This document shows, one piece after another, positions 11,144 to 23,620 of a DNA stretch of 64,000 nt; the stretch's first letter is position 1, and each line of letters begins with the position of its first letter. The translations under genes and the position numbers were made by a program. A model generated the notes under the pieces. The model was not told the origin of the DNA, made no database searches, and worked only from the letters and a program-made list of their open reading frames with translations. The stretch comes from Proteles cristata cristata (taxonomy: Eukaryota > Chordata > Mammalia > Carnivora > Hyaenidae): contig JAESUZ010005166.1 in assembly GCA_017311185.1 (NCBI GenBank), positions 434,001-498,000 of the forward strand. Reading direction: 5' to 3'.

Positions 11144-13060
11144 AAATTTCCTAACCAGGTGGGGAAGTCTTTGTTCAACACAGCCTTTAATGACTCTTAT
11201 TTGTTTCTTGCTTTGGATTCCTCCATCTTCTGAAGCATTCTGGAAGAATTATTTTAGATTTAGAACATTTCTGAATGTAATAAAACTACATGAAAGTACA
11301 AAAGTACTTTTTATTGGATAAAGACCTTCAGTTTCAGGATTCCCTGAAGACATCAAAATGCAGGATTAGAAGCACTACCATTGAGAAGATAGAAAGGAGA
11401 CAAAATAAAGATCACCTACATGGTTACAGTTGTATTCAACACGATTCGTTTTGTTTTGTTTTGTTTTGTTTTTCCTTTGGCTCATATCCTGAAAACAAAT
11501 ACTTTGCAAATTTCCTGGATATCATGATAAGAGATGTGAAACAATATTATTCTCCATTTTATTGTGACTATAATAGCATCTCATTAGACCAAAGTCATGT
11601 ATCTAACAACTTCTTGTCTGGCACGTGATGAGGAAGCAAGAAGAAATCCTTAAAGACAAAAGAACCAAATAATTCTAACAAGGCCATGCTCTAAAATGCA
11701 TGCAGCATACTCGTAGAAAGCCCCTGGCTCTCAGGTCCTCATCAGAAGTTTATGTACTTCTACTTTATACACAGTTCTAACAAGCCTTGCTCTCTTACTG
11801 GTCCTGCCCCTAAGAAAATCAAAAGCAAAAGATCACTGAGAGGGAGAGTAAGAGAAGAAAGGGAACCAGGAGAGACTGGTGCTTAGGAGACCATTTACTA
11901 CTAAGAGTGAGAAATAAGTACTTGACACAGGAGGAGATAGAGATTAGAGGCAGAAGCTTGGGACCACTCAGCAAACTGTGACAGTACCGCTGGATTACAG
12001 CCCAGGAGAGCTAATGATGACTGTCTTCACCAAAAGAAACTTCCTAATGTTCAAACCACCTTCTGATACACCTAGAAAAAGATGTGTAACTACTAACTAA
12101 CTAAATTCATAAATAAGTAAACAATCAAACTGTTTTGGTTTGCTATATTCTTTTATGAAGGCAGCAGCATTTATACCATATCCCACAGCAAAAGCATTAT
12201 ATAGCTTTTAGACAAATGTCTGTTAAAATGGCTCAAAATCTTTTGCAAATTTTCTTGTTTAGAGGAGTATATTTCAGTCCTCAGGATAATGCTTTTAAAT
12301 ATGAACAGGTGATTCCCAATATTGCTGAACATGTAGCATTTCTGCATTTCTTTTTATTTTTTGGCTGTCCTCATCAACTAACAAAATTAAGACGCTGGGC
12401 TAATCTCTGGGAGACTGCAACCCCATTCATAACCAGATATTACAGTATTTAAAGTTCATTCTATAAAGAAGTTATTGATTATTGTTGGGTAAGTTACATT
12501 TGCAATAAACTAAACACCTTATGAATTAGGTTGTATAAAACATGTTTCTACTACTAAATGAACAGCATTACTGAAAATAAATAGTAGGGAAGATGGATTT
12601 CACTGAGAACACTGGATTACCAGTCCAGAGAAGGAGCTCCCGCCCTGCTGACTACTCATTCTGCAAATCTGCATGTGCCTTTTAACCTTGTTGAGCTACA
12701 AGTTTCTTTATCTAAGAAGTGAAAAAAACCTCAGTACAAACAGAACTAGAGATATTGGTTACCTAGTTGTCTTTCTCTTCTGGAAGAATGGGGATATATT
12801 AGTCACATCTGCCAAACAGACTCTTACAGGAGTAAATCACTTAATAACCATTAACTTTTAGAAACTGTATATTCATTTGTGTGAAAATTTTGTCTTTTTC
12901 TCCTGAAACATATTTTTACTTCCTTAGGCTTTAAGGTTTACAGACATGTATTTCTGACTGGCACTGTGTAAAGCTCCCTCTGCTCTTCCCATACAAACTT
13001 CCTTTTTACCCCACCAAATACAGGCATGTTAAAAAACAATGTTCTGTATATATAATTTCT
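11144..13060. other. Unassigned intronic stretch
   Basis: No gene or family recognised. Contains a (TTTTG)n run at 11448-11473; small open frames at 11290-11628 and 12216-12452 show no domain or splice context. Confidence 0.4.
11448..11473 (+). repeat. (TTTTG)n simple repeat
   Basis: Five tandem TTTTG-type units. Confidence 0.9.
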
Positions 13061-13061
13061 T

Positions 13062-13200
13062 TTTAGTCTCATAAAAAAGTAAACCTATGAGGCAGGTACT
13101 GTTACTATCCTCATTTTACAGATGAGAAAACTAGAACATACATATGTCGTGACTCACCTGAGGTCACAGGGCTGGGAAGAGGTAAATGGAGTCCCATCTA
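13062..13200 (-). repeat. MIR SINE relic
   Basis: Antisense MIR: CTATGAGGCAGGTACTGTTA, TCATTTTACAGATGAGAAAA and GAGGTCACAGGGCTGG in order. Confidence 0.8.
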
Positions 13201-13424
13201 GAAAACTGCAGAGGCCAGGCTGACCAAAGGTGGGAGGAGCTGCGGCAGAAAACGATGTTGTCCTGGGGCACAGAGCTGGTCTGAAGGACCTGGAAAACTG
13301 AGCAGAAAGGCAAAAATAGAAGCATTAGAACTTTTTGATCAGGGGAGAACCATGGGCAGAATTAATATTTTTAAATAATCAATCATACAATTTTGTATCT
13401 ATTTTCTAGGCAAATAATAACTAA

Positions 13425-13890
13425 CAACTTTTACTCAACCCTTATTAAAGCTCTGCTCTAGACCTCTGCATGTATTTGCTCATTTAATCCTTATAACGAT
13501 TCTTTTTTTTTTTTTTTTTTTTTAATGTTTTATTTATTTTTAGAGAGAGAGAGACAGCGTGAGCAGGGGAGGGTCAGAGAGAGAGGGAGTCACAGGCTGA
13601 AACAGGCTCCAGGCTCTGAGCTGGCAGTCAGCACAGAGCCCGACGCAGGGCTCGAACCCACGACCGCGAGATCATGACCCAAGCGAAAGTCGGATGCTCA
13701 ACCAACTAAGCCACCCAGGCGCCCCATAACGATTCTTTAAAAGGAAGGCACTGTCATTTGTTCCATTTTACAGATGAGAAAACTGAGGCACAGAAAGATA
13801 GAAGAACTTACCAAAATCCAGACAGCTTGCAAGTGATGGAACTAGGCTTCCCTGGCAGGCAGTCTGGCCTCTGGGCCACAGTGCTTTTGT
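13425..13890 (-). repeat. MIR relic split by a SINE
   Basis: Antisense MIR in two parts: 13425-13504 (start through ATCCTTATAACGATTC) and 13726-13890 (CCATTTTACAGATGAGAAAA onward). The halves join exactly across the SINE target duplication. Confidence 0.85.
13505..13725 (-). mobile_element. CAN SINE, young felid subfamily
   Basis: Reverse SINE inside a MIR; perfect 12-base target-site duplication at 13493-13504 and 13726-13737. Confidence 0.92.
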
Positions 13891-14394
13891 TAATAGACAT
13901 AGACCACAGGCTAGACCTATAAGGCTAGCAGGGGAGACAGCAAGAATGGAGAAAAGGGGGGATTTCAGAAGAAAAGGGGTGGAATTTCTGGACTAAAGAA
14001 CTTGATGGGGATTAAGAAGGGGAGTAAGTTGAAAATAAAGCCAAAGTTTTCATTCCCCTGGGAAAATACCAGGGTCTCTGAGGAAGACAAGGAGCCGGTC
14101 TGGAGGAAACCACGATGGAAATGCAGGCAGTGCTGATTCAGGGCAGTGCCAGGAATGCTAGACAGATGGCTGCAGCTGGCAGCACTGCTCAGGGAGTAGA
14201 TGGCGCTTCAGAAAGAGATGTGACGGCCTCTAGCAAAGAGAAACTCTCAAGTCAGGAAAACAGGTACACTCTCCAGGAAAGAGAGAGCGAAGAAAGCGGA
14301 AGAAAAAGGATCTAAGTTCAGTTAACCACCAGGGACAGAAGATGAGAGGAAAAAGCAAGACAAAGAGACTAACACATAGCACTGTGCACTAGTC

Positions 14395-14560
14395 CCTTGC
14401 AAATATGCCATGTGACTTAGGAGAGCAGCCCTGTACGGCAGCTAATGTTGCCCCTGGAGATAGAGGAACTGGAGTTAAGACATTCAGAGGTCTTGCCCAC
14501 AATCACACAGCAAGTAAGTGACATAACTAGAATGTGAACCTAGTCCATGTGACCCCAAAG
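14395..14560 (-). repeat. MIR SINE relic
   Basis: Antisense MIR recognised from GAGATAGAGGAACTGGAGTT, then GTCTTGCCCACAATCACACAGC and AAGTAAGTGACATAAC. Confidence 0.7.
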
Positions 14561-15837
14561 TCTGTCTCTATCCATAAACAAAGTGTGTGAAAAAGGGAAA
14601 ATGCCTGACACAGGTGAGGGCTCGTGGCTGGTGTCTAGGACAAGACTGAATGGATACGAAGCCCTAGAGGTGAACCACAATAAAATCTTAAAATGCTACA
14701 TAATGCCTAAGAACTAAAGAGCCAGTGGAAGTTTTTTCAGCAGGAAAGTAATATAAGAATCACTTTAAGACAGGAATATAAACAAATATAAAAAGAGAAG
14801 TGTTAAAAAATGGATCAGAGCAGGAAGAAACTAGGAGCAGAGAACACAGACGTTAATAATGTTACTTCTTTTGATGGATAATGTTGGAACAAAGGCAGCA
14901 TGGAAGACAGAGACTGGATTCAGGAGGTATGCAGAGATATTTTGGTAAGACCTGCCTGTCCACCTCCCTGGGGAGGTCCCCAGAAGGCAGCTGAAAATAG
15001 GATCTACCACTGAAAAGAGTTCTAGGATGGAGAGTTAAGACTTCAGAAGTCATCAGGAAGTAGCGGTAGTTGGAGATTACAAAGTGATGATATCACCAGG
15101 AATTGGAAGACCAAGAGAAGATGGCTAAGCAGGAAATTCTGGGGGGAAAGTAAACAAACAGAGGATTTGAAGGACCTTTTCTGGAAAAGACTCCAGTGCT
15201 CATCTGTTCTTATGAGTTTCCTTTTCCTTTTGTATCCCATCTACAGAAGGGGAACAGGTCTTGACCTTTCAGAACTTCCGCTGCTCCCTGTTCTGCCCTC
15301 ATCTTGAGCACAGACACTATTTTCCTTACAAAGCCACAGGCTGGCCTCGGTCTCTCTCAGGGAGAGATCCTGGAGCCCCAAATCCAAGCCAGTGCAACAG
15401 ATAGGGGAGGCCACATCTCAGAGAAATGGTTAGATGACAGTCAAGTCTGCAGACCCTGGTCATTATTCCGAAGTGGTGGTGGCTACCAGTTCTCTGAGGA
15501 ATATGCTGTGGCACTGAAAAGGAGGTCTTATCAGGACCACGGGAGGCTCATATTCAGAAAGTGGAGGTTACTGAAATCACTTAGGGGAGGGGGGGCATGA
15601 AATGCTCGTGAGAAACTGGAGGCAGTGAGTTGCTGAGGTTCTTCCAAAGAGATTTAAATAGAATATTCAGGTCAGTCTGTATCCCAGGTCAATTTAGAGC
15701 TCTTGATGCAATCTTCCTAAAATTCTGGCATCAAATATATGGAAAGCTAAAAGTTTTTTAGATGATAATCACATACCCTGTCCATTTACCCCTATTTTCT
15801 ATACTGACTTGATTATTGCAAGTATACTTAACAGCAG
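14561..15837. other. Unassigned intronic stretch, possibly part L2
   Basis: 14690-14830 (AGCCAGTGGAAGTTTTTTCAGCAGG) vaguely resembles antisense L2. The rest is unrecognised. Open frames near 15304-15600 on both strands lack domains. Confidence 0.35.
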
Positions 15838-15975
15838 ACTGCAAATTAGGACTTTGGGACAGGCAGGTCTGGGTTAGAATCTCAGATCTGCTACTTAATA
15901 ACTACAGCCACAGGGAAAATCATTCAAACTTTGATCCTCAGTTTCCTCAACTGTAAACTGAGATAATGCCTCCTG
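15838..15975 (+). repeat. MIR SINE relic
   Basis: Sense MIR: TCTGGGTTAGAATCTCAGAT, CTGCTACTTAATAACTACAG, then TCAGTTTCCTCAACTGTAAA. Confidence 0.85.
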
Positions 15976-17278
15976 TGGCAGTTAATATTGATTGGATTGT
16001 TTCACTTCTGTTCCATTCCAACTCCCTTCCAGAGTGCCTGTGGATACAACAGAGGTTGGAAAGTGAAAGGCAAATTTCCCAGACTCCCCTGCAGCTAGGT
16101 TTCACATCTAACCTGGTTCTGCTAAGTAGGCATCCCTGGAGGAGACTTCGGAGGTGGACGTGGGCACTGTAAAGCTCCGAAAAGATAATGGATCTTCTAG
16201 TAACCACTGTAGTAGAAATGACTGGTATTTTGGGAATGTGGAGGTGGAGTCTCAGCATTTGGTGCTAAGTATCTGTGACAGGAGACAGGAGCTGTGGGGT
16301 TCCCCCAGGAAAGTCCCATGTTCTAGCAAAGCCTTTCTCCTGGCTGTGTTGCTCCTGACAGTATAGGATGCAAACTGATTTTCATGGTTCCCCAGAAATT
16401 CTTAAGCTGCTAAATATCCTGCAGGAATTGTCATTTTGTTTAAACTACTAGTTGGAATGGATTCCGTTTTTTTCAGCTCAAGGACCAACGTCATAGGGTT
16501 TTTGTGGAAAAGTCAATGTATGTATACTAGTACAGTACTTAACACCTCAAGAGCCACATTACTATTTTTAGTGTATTACCTTCTACAATGAAGTAGAAAT
16601 AAGCTATCTGCAATTTCTTAAGGATTTTCTGATTTTATTTTTTGAAACATATTTTTGTTCTAAGATTCTTAGTTCTAAGTATTACAGAGGTTTTAGTTTT
16701 GTGCAGTTAGGATTGACAAAGTAGAACATTAATTATTAAACTAAGAAATATGTACTCTTTAAAATGAAGAAAACCACTTTATTGTTGTTTTTTACTTAAG
16801 TTGTGGAATTGTCTTCAATTTCAGTACCAGACAGTTAGGGGTGATCTTTAAAGAACCTTGGATAATGGCTGAGAAGGTCAATAGTCTTTTGTTCTTTCCT
16901 AGGCTCTGCCGATCTTGTTAGCATCTTCCAATCTCCTTTGGGAAAGTCAATATATTTTGGAATCCATAATTTAACATAAAAGGTTTTTGTCAAACTAGCA
17001 TTCTTATCTTTTACTTAGGGAGACCCTACAGTTTTCAAACATCTGAGAGTAAGAATGGATTTAATTGTGTTTAATCTTTATTGGAAGATATGTAACAAGA
17101 TGCTATATGCAAAACTTTTAAGCTTCTAAATACTACTGTGATTTTGTGTATGTTCAATTATCTTCATAAGTCATTGATTAAATAAATCATTTTTTTAAAT
17201 TGAATTTATTACTCATTTCCCTTTCTGGAGTCTCCCCAAACTACTTACTGGATGTTGAGCATTTAAAATATCTGTAGA
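15976..17278. other. Unassigned intronic stretch
   Basis: 15990-16375 has the feel of an old interspersed repeat (CCCAGACTCCCCTGCAGCTAGG) that I cannot name; the remainder is AT-rich and unrecognised. Confidence 0.35.
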
Positions 17279-17515
17279 GGGGCGCCTGGGTGGCTTAGTC
17301 GGTTAAGCGTCCGACTTTCGCTTAGGTCATGATCTTGCAGTTCCTGGGTTCGAGCCCCACGTCGGGCTCTGTGCTGATTGCCAGCTAAGAGCCTGGAGCC
17401 TGTTTCAGAGTCTGACTCCCTCTCTCTCTGACCCTCCCCTGCTCACGCTGTCTCTCTCTCTCTCCTAGAAATAAATTAAAAAAAAAAAAATCCTTAAAAA
17501 AATTTAAAAAAAAAA
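17279..17515 (+). mobile_element. CAN SINE, young felid subfamily
   Basis: Forward SINE with the young head variant and a long A-rich tail. Confidence 0.9.
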
Positions 17516-17761
17516 AAGAAAATGCTCCAATGGGAAAAAAATGCAATGAAGATAATTTATAGGACAATGTCACTGCCTTCTTTGAACTATGAAAATGTTC
17601 TCTGAGTCCAAGTGAAATTTAATCATTTTATTATATTCAAGGGGAAACTTGCAGTAAGTGGTCTGTGGAAGTTAATGTAATTGTCCCTTTTGGAACTCAA
17701 GAGATCGACAAATTACTGAGATAAGTAATTTTGTAGCTGTTCTTAATATTTTTTAAACAGA

Positions 17762-17983
17762 GGGGTGCCTGGGTAGCTCAGTTGGTTAAATGTCTGACTC
17801 TTGATTTCAGCTCAGGTCATGACCTCATGGCTTGTGGGACTGAGCCACTGCAGCCAGCTCCTCTCTGGAAGTGCAGAGCCTGCTTGGGATTCTCTCTCTC
17901 CTTCTGCCCTGCTCACACAATCAATCAATCAATCAACCAACCAATCATTCAATCAATAAATAAACAAACTTTAAAAATACAGA
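17762..17983 (+). mobile_element. CAN SINE, older copy
   Basis: Diverged forward SINE whose tail became (AATC)n-like repeats (17919-17960). The TTTTAAACAGA-like word before it recurs after its tail. Confidence 0.8.
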
Positions 17984-18021
17984 TTTTAAACAAAGAAACT
18001 GAAGAATTAAAATACACAAGA

Positions 18022-18219
18022 GGGGGTGCCTGGGGTGGCTCAGTCAGTTGAGCAACCAATTTGATTTCAAATCAGGTCATGACCTCACTCTTGTGAGGTT
18101 AAGCCCTGTGTCTAGCGCTGTGCTGGGCATGGGGCCTGCTTGAGAGTCTCTCTTTCTCTGTCCCTCTCACACTTGCCTGTGCAATCTCTCTCTAAAATAA
18201 ATTAATTAATAAAAATAAA
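18022..18219 (+). mobile_element. CAN SINE, older copy
   Basis: Diverged forward SINE; the TAAAATACACAAGAG-like flank is repeated after the tail near 18220-18234. Confidence 0.8.
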
Positions 18220-18301
18220 ATAAAATACACCAGAAAAAGCAGATATAACAGTTTTATGAAGGTAGTTAGGATATGATTTCTACTATTATGTACAATTTTT
18301 A

Positions 18302-18502
18302 TTTTTTTTATGTTTATTTTTGAGAGAAACAGAGATAGAGCATGAGTGGGAGAGAGGCCGAGAGAGAGGGAGACACAGAATCCAAAGCAGGTTCCAGGCT
18401 CTGATCTGTCAGCACAGAGCCTGGCATGGGGCTCAAACCCACAAACAGTGAGATCATGACCTAAAGTCAGACACTGAGCCAAATGAGGCACCCAGGTGCC
18501 CT
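18302..18502 (-). mobile_element. CAN SINE
   Basis: Reverse SINE; the TGTACAATTTTTA flank at 18289-18301 recurs with change at 18504-18518. Confidence 0.85.
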
Positions 18503-18732
18503 GTGTACAATTATTTTTAATAAGCTAGTTCCTCTTTATTATGTTCTGTTTAAAATGAATTGTGGTTCTATAACTGTTAAACTAGTATCCAGTAAACCTA
18601 TAAGAACATCAGAGTCTGAAGTCATAATCAGGAACATTCTAATTTCAAATTGTTCTGTAAAGCAATACCAAAAATAAGAGACAAAAAGAAAAACAAACAC
18701 CTAGTATTATAAAAAGATCTAAAATTCTTTTA

Positions 18733-18964
18733 TTTATTTATTTTTTATTTATTTCTCTTTTTTTTTAATGTTTTATTTCTACGAGAGAGAGACAGCGTGA
18801 GCAGGGGAGGGTCAGAGAGAGAGGGAGTCACAGACTGAAACAGGCGTCAGGCTCTGAGCTGGCAGTCAGCACAGAGCCCGACGCGGGGCTCGAACCCATG
18901 AACCGCGAGATCATGACCTAAGCGAAAGTCAGATGCTTAACCGACTAAGCCACCCAGGTGCCCC
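18733..18964 (-). mobile_element. CAN SINE, young felid subfamily
   Basis: Reverse SINE; perfect 14-base target-site duplication at 18719-18732 and 18965-18978. Confidence 0.9.
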
Positions 18965-19030
18965 CTAAAATTCTTTTAAAATAGGATGAAGAATTTTACA
19001 TTTATGATTTAGATTACAAAATGCTAAGGA

Positions 19031-19246
19031 GGGGCACCTGAGTGGCTCAAGTTAAGCATCCAACTTCGGCTTAGGTCATGATCTCATGGTTTTTGAGTTT
19101 GAGCCCCATGTCAAGTTCTGTGCCAACAGCTCAGAGCCTGGGGCCTGCTTGGATTCTGTGTCTCCCTCTCTCTCTCACTGCCCCTTCCCTACTCATGCTC
19201 TCTCAAAAATATATAAACATTGAAAAAAAAATTTTTTAATTAAAAA
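19031..19246 (+). mobile_element. CAN SINE
   Basis: Forward SINE, GGGGCACCTGAGTGGCTCAA start, with a small deletion in the head and an A-rich tail. Confidence 0.85.
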
Positions 19247-19689
19247 AACTGTTAAGGAAATTTATTATACATGTTCTCTTTTGCTATTCTTATGTGTCAA
19301 TATTTGGAGAAGAAGGGTGAAAATGAATGTACATTTATTTACATGATGCCTATTATTGGTAAATTAATATAATTATCCCTTTATGGCTACTGAAAAAATC
19401 TGATAATACAATTTATTAATTAAATTGAAATTTTAAATGTATTTAGATCTGGGCCTATGATTTTAAGCATAATTTATGAAGTATGAGATAATAAAGTTTT
19501 AACTAATAATTAAAATTACAGCTCAGTGGTATCTTTCATCAAGAATTTTTTGCCCATGGAGAGGTATGCATAGATTTTTTTTTTTATGCTAGGCTCAGAG
19601 TTTACTGCAGATATACAATCTTGCTGATTTTCACAATTTATGATATACAGAGATGAATGCTTCTATTATTAGTAGAAGAGACACAGAAA

Positions 19690-19887
19690 ATAAGATTTGT
19701 TCATAACCATTTTTAAAAATAAACTTAAATTTTAGAACAGCTTTATTTTACAGAAAAAGAGGACAGGGACACCTGGATAGCTCAGTCAGTTAAGCAATGG
19801 TTTCTGCTCAGGTCATGGTCTCATGGTTTTGTGAGTTTGAACCCTGCATCCACCTCTGCTCTGACAGTGAAGAGCCTTCTTGGGATG

Positions 19888-19928
<41 letters not shown>

Positions 19929-20330
19929 CCTCTCCTGCTCATACCATCTGTCTCTCTCAAAATAACTAAAGTTGAAAATATATATAAAAAGAGAGGACGG
20001 TGTTCTTGAATACCCTACACTTAGTATACTCTACAGTTAATATCTAACATTATTATGTTATGATTGTCACAGCTAAGAAATTAACATTAGTATATCACTA
20101 TTAAATAAATTCCTTATTCAAATATCATTAGTTTTTCCCTAATTTCCTCTTCTGTTCCAGAATTCCATCCAGGATGTTCTTCCATTACTGTATACAATGA
20201 GGTTCATTCTTTGTGTCGTGAAGTTTAAAGGGCTTTGGTAAATGCAGTGTCACATTTCCACCACAACAGTACCATACAGTTCTACCACCCTTAAAAAGCC
20301 CTCTGTTCTCAATCTTTTGAGAATTCCCAG
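19690..20330 (-). repeat. Old L1 LINE fragment, antisense
   Basis: Antisense L1 3' region interrupted by a SINE; TAGTTTTTCCCTAATTTCCT and TTCTGTTCCAGAATTCCATC followed by the ACCACAACAGTACCATACAG block are in expected order. Confidence 0.65.
19766..19983 (+). mobile_element. CAN SINE
   Basis: Forward SINE with a pure CT tract at about 19893-19925, inserted in an L1 relic; the AAAAAGAGGACAG flank recurs imperfectly after the tail. Confidence 0.85.
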
Positions 20331-20402
20331 AGGATCAGTTTTCAGATTGATATTTCAGCTTGATCTTCCACTGGAAAAACCTAAGCTGTGAATTTTTTCA
20401 GG

Positions 20403-20580
20403 CAGTGGTTCTCAACCCTAGCTGCCCACTGGAATTACCTGCAAACTTTAGAAAAGGTTAATGACTGGTCCTAACTCCAGATCCTAGTTTCACAGTGTGA
20501 GGTGTGAGCCTAGGTGTTGGGATTTTGAAAAGCCCCCTAGGGGCTCACAATATGCAGGTAAGATTCAGAACCACTGATCC
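20403..20580. repeat. MER5A-like hAT DNA transposon
   Basis: Ends are near inverted repeats: CAGTGGTTCTCAACCCTAGC at the left and TTCAGAACCACTG at the right, with the MER5-type interior. Non-autonomous. Confidence 0.75.
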
Positions 20581-21478
20581 TGCCTTCATCTGTTTCATGA
20601 CTGGATTCAGCTGCATTTTGGTAACAACACAAATGATTAATTGATGCATCTAACATCACTTTTGGGGGCATACTATGAACCATCATGAGTTTTTAAATAA
20701 TATAGCAGGGATGCATTTCACATGCTAAATGATCATGTTTGCAAAAACACTCTGGCTGGAGGAGGCTTCTCTGCTGCTATTTTCTGTTTGATCAACCTGG
20801 GCAGTGCCAGGTTATTTCCTCAAAGGGTATTCAGCCATGTTTCAGGTTGGCTTGGCCATCGTCTCTGGTCTCTAGTGTGCTGCTAATCCTCTGATATCCA
20901 ACCACTTTCCCTACCCAGCATGTGGTTTATGGCCCCTACCTAAGTGTATGTTAAGGAGTTCCTAAGCTCTAGGTTTTGTGGACTATCTGGCAAGCCCAGA
21001 CCGGCTTTCAATTCTCAGCTATCTTCTATGCCCCTCTTCATGTTGACATAGGAACCTTGCAAACATTCTCTATAACCCCTGGCAGCTGAGGGAGACTGGG
21101 TGGCCTCTCTCAGGTCTGCTCGAAGCCTAGATCTACCTTGCAATCATTTCTGCTCCACTTCAGTTGTCCCTTTCCAGAATTCGCAACAGATGATAGGCCA
21201 ACAGGTACTCTCTCTGTGTCCAGGGATCCCCAAACCTATCACAATCTTCCAGAGTTTCAACTCCTAAAAGGGACCAAGGAGCCAAGCCCATCTTTAAAGC
21301 TAAAATCTCCTCTTCTAGTTCCTTTTCACAGTAGAGAAAGGCAAGAAGGTAAAACTGATTCACGTTATTTCTCGTTTCTTCCCACCCTATGGTTTATATC
21401 ATGAATTCTATGCTTGCTATCCTCTATGTTCTGCTAATGATACACAGTGCCAAGATCTTAGAATTTAAAAAACAACTT
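20581..21478. other. Unassigned intronic stretch
   Basis: No gene or repeat recognised; overlapping frames at 21138-21404 lack domains. Confidence 0.4.
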
Positions 21479-21480
21479 TT

Positions 21481-21700
21481 GGGGCACCTGGGTGGCTCAC
21501 TCAGTTAAGTGTCTGACTTTAGCTCAGGTCATGATCTCACAGTTCGTGGGTTTGAGCCCCGCATCAAGCTCTGTGCTGACAGCTAGTTCAGAGCCTGGAG
21601 CCTGCTTCAGATTCTGTCTCCCTCTCTCTCTGACCCTCCCCTGTTCATGCTGTCTTTCTCTCAGAAATAAATAAAAAACATAAAAAATTTTTTAAAAAAT
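21481..21700 (+). mobile_element. CAN SINE
   Basis: Forward SINE; perfect 14-base target-site duplication at 21467-21480 and 21701-21714. Confidence 0.9.
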
Positions 21701-21738
21701 AAAAAACAACTTTTCTCTCTCAAGAATCTGACTTTCTT

Positions 21739-21955
21739 GGGGTGCCTGGGTGGCTCAGTTGGTTAAGCATCTGACTTCGACTCCGGTCATCATCTCACGG
21801 TTCATGGGTTTTAGCCCCGTGTCAGGCTCTGTGCTGACAGCTCAGAGCCTGGAGCTGCTGCGGATACTGGGTCTCCCTCTCTCTCTCTGCCTCTTTCCCA
21901 TTCGCACTCTGTCTCTTGCTCTCAAAAATAAATAATTAAAACATTAAAACAAAAA
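21739..21955 (+). mobile_element. CAN SINE
   Basis: Forward SINE; 17-base target-site duplication at 21722-21738 and 21956-21972 with one mismatch. Only 24 bases separate it from the preceding SINE and its duplication. Confidence 0.9.
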
Positions 21956-22635
21956 AAGAATCTGAATTTCTCAAAATAATGGGCTGTCAAACAGTTGTGT
22001 CTCTTCTGTTTTCTAAATATCCCCTCAGAAATCCAGTATCGGTCTGTGCTCTGGGCTGTTACCTGCTTTCTGCTCCAATGCAGTGAAAGACACTGACTAA
22101 AGTGACAAAGCACTTGAGGCAAAAAAAATTGTGGCAAAGAAAAATCTCTATTGATGTCTCAGAATAATACCCCTCTACCATCATATCATAAAGTGATATG
22201 GACCTGCTACGTCAAGTTAATGTCAAGTTGCAGCTGGATAAATTTGGAAAGCACAACGATTTCAGTGCAATTTTTAATAATGGTCAATAAGATGTACTTG
22301 TTTTTAAAGGCACATAGATCTTTCCTCACAAATGATAGAAAAGGCTGAGCATATATTTTAGGGTTGAATAAAAGTTTCAGATCACATGCATTCAAGACTT
22401 GAGGACACAGAAGAAGAATATCATATCCATTCTGTATTCCAGGGAGATTTCACTATCAAGGTTACAGCTGGGAATAGCTGTCCAGAGGAATATTAGTCAA
22501 AAGTCTACTGAGATTAAACAAACAAACAAACAAAAGCAAATGAAGAATGAAAATCTCCTGGAAGAACAGATTATTAACTCAGTGCTCCAAATCAAAATAT
22601 GAGTAACCAGACTTTGTTCTCTGTTTCATCCTCAG

Positions 22636-22766
22636 CTGGAAAGACAGCTAATAATGCAGAATGAAATGAGAGAAAGGCAAATGGCTTTGCAGATTGCTTG
22701 GTCTCGAGAATTCCTCAAGTATTTTGGAACTTTTTTTGGCATTGCAGCCATCTCTTTAACAGCTGG
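22636..22766 (+). CDS. PLGRKT: PLGRKT, internal coding exon (residues ~28-71)
   Basis: PLGRKT is a small integral membrane plasminogen receptor whose C-terminal lysine binds plasminogen at the cell surface and promotes its activation to plasmin. The exon follows a CAG acceptor (22633-22635) and ends before a GTATGT donor. It reads in phase 0 from LERQLIMQNEMRERQ into WSREFLKYF and a first hydrophobic segment rich in F, G, I and A that ends SLTAG; the last Gly codon is split after two bases. The charged stretch followed by a membrane helix is the family arrangement. The N-terminal exon, expected to encode about 27 residues, was not found upstream in this window, so the gene starts to the left. 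The identification rests on recognised similarity to the mammalian protein and on in-frame joining to the next two exons. Confidence 0.95.
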
Positions 22767-23338
22767 GTATGTTTGCTATTTACTTTACATTTGTCTTAAA
22801 TAATTTACTTCTTTTTGTTTCTGACAGTACACATTACCCAGTTGGCCCAGATAGGACTTTGGTACAAATAATGACTATGCAAACACAGGAATCCCTTAGA
22901 GCTTGGTCCTTGGAGATACCTATAGAACCAGAGTAGAAATAGTTCATTCTACCTCTAGTATCTCCGATTTCTTCTATCCTTTTCTGCATTTAATAAGTTA
23001 CAGGAGTGACTTGACACCAAGATCGAAGTCCTCTGCAAATTTATCTCCACAATCCCTAAGGGGCACATAGCAATACTAAACCATTTTTTTAAATGAGTAA
23101 TCTAAGCCTCAACATCAAATAAAGATGAGCAAGTCAGAGATTCTGCTCTTGTGAGCTGTAGACTCTGGGGAGGGGTTGTGGGTAAGAAAAACTTATTTCT
23201 GTATAAGACTTAAATGAGTACCTTCTAAAATGGAGGACATTCTTCCAAAGAGCAGGTAATTTTTTTTTCATTGAGTAGAGAGATAAGTATTTGTAGGCCA
23301 TTCTTGATATTTATTCTTTTTTTTTGTTCTTGAACCAG

Positions 23339-23448
23339 GGCAATAAGAAGGAAAAAGCCAGCCTTCCTCTTCCCTATCATTCCGTTAGGCTTTGTCTTCA
23401 CCTACCAGTATGACTTAGGATATGGAACCCTTCTCCAAAGAATGAAAG
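23339..23448 (+). CDS. PLGRKT: PLGRKT, internal coding exon (residues ~71-107)
   Basis: This exon carries the second membrane segment of the plasminogen receptor. A pyrimidine-rich tract and a CAG acceptor precede it, and a GTAAGT donor follows at 23449. The first base completes the split Gly codon. The frame then gives AIRRKKPAFLFPIIPLGF and TYQYDLGYGTLLQRMK, ending one base into the next codon. The short basic loop (RRKK) between two hydrophobic helices fits the two-pass topology known for the family, with both termini outside the cell. The intron before it is about 570 bases; the intron after it is about 3.9 kb and holds several SINEs and a hAT-like element. No frameshift or stop is seen. 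Confidence 0.95.
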
Positions 23449-23620
23449 GTAAGTTTTTGATAAAGTGGAGTCGATTTCTGATTTGTCTTCTAGTTCAAGG
23501 ATCCTCTCCATATGACCCCTTCATTTACGAACATTCTGACAAGACACCTCTCTCTCTGAGCCTCTAGTGACCAGTGTTTCTGCTCCCTCTCACAGCAGTG
23601 TGCTAGTCAGCTCATACCAG

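Larger units (their letters stand above)
1..22635 (+). other. PLGRKT: PLGRKT 5' intron sequence (gene start outside window)
   Basis: No exon matching the PLGRKT N-terminus was found here, so the stretch is taken as intron to the left of the 22636 exon. About half is recognisable repeat. No other gene is supported. Confidence 0.6.

Noticed and set aside
15304..15600. Overlapping frames on both strands in PLGRKT intron
   Set aside because: No recognisable motif, no splice context and no retrocopy hallmarks.
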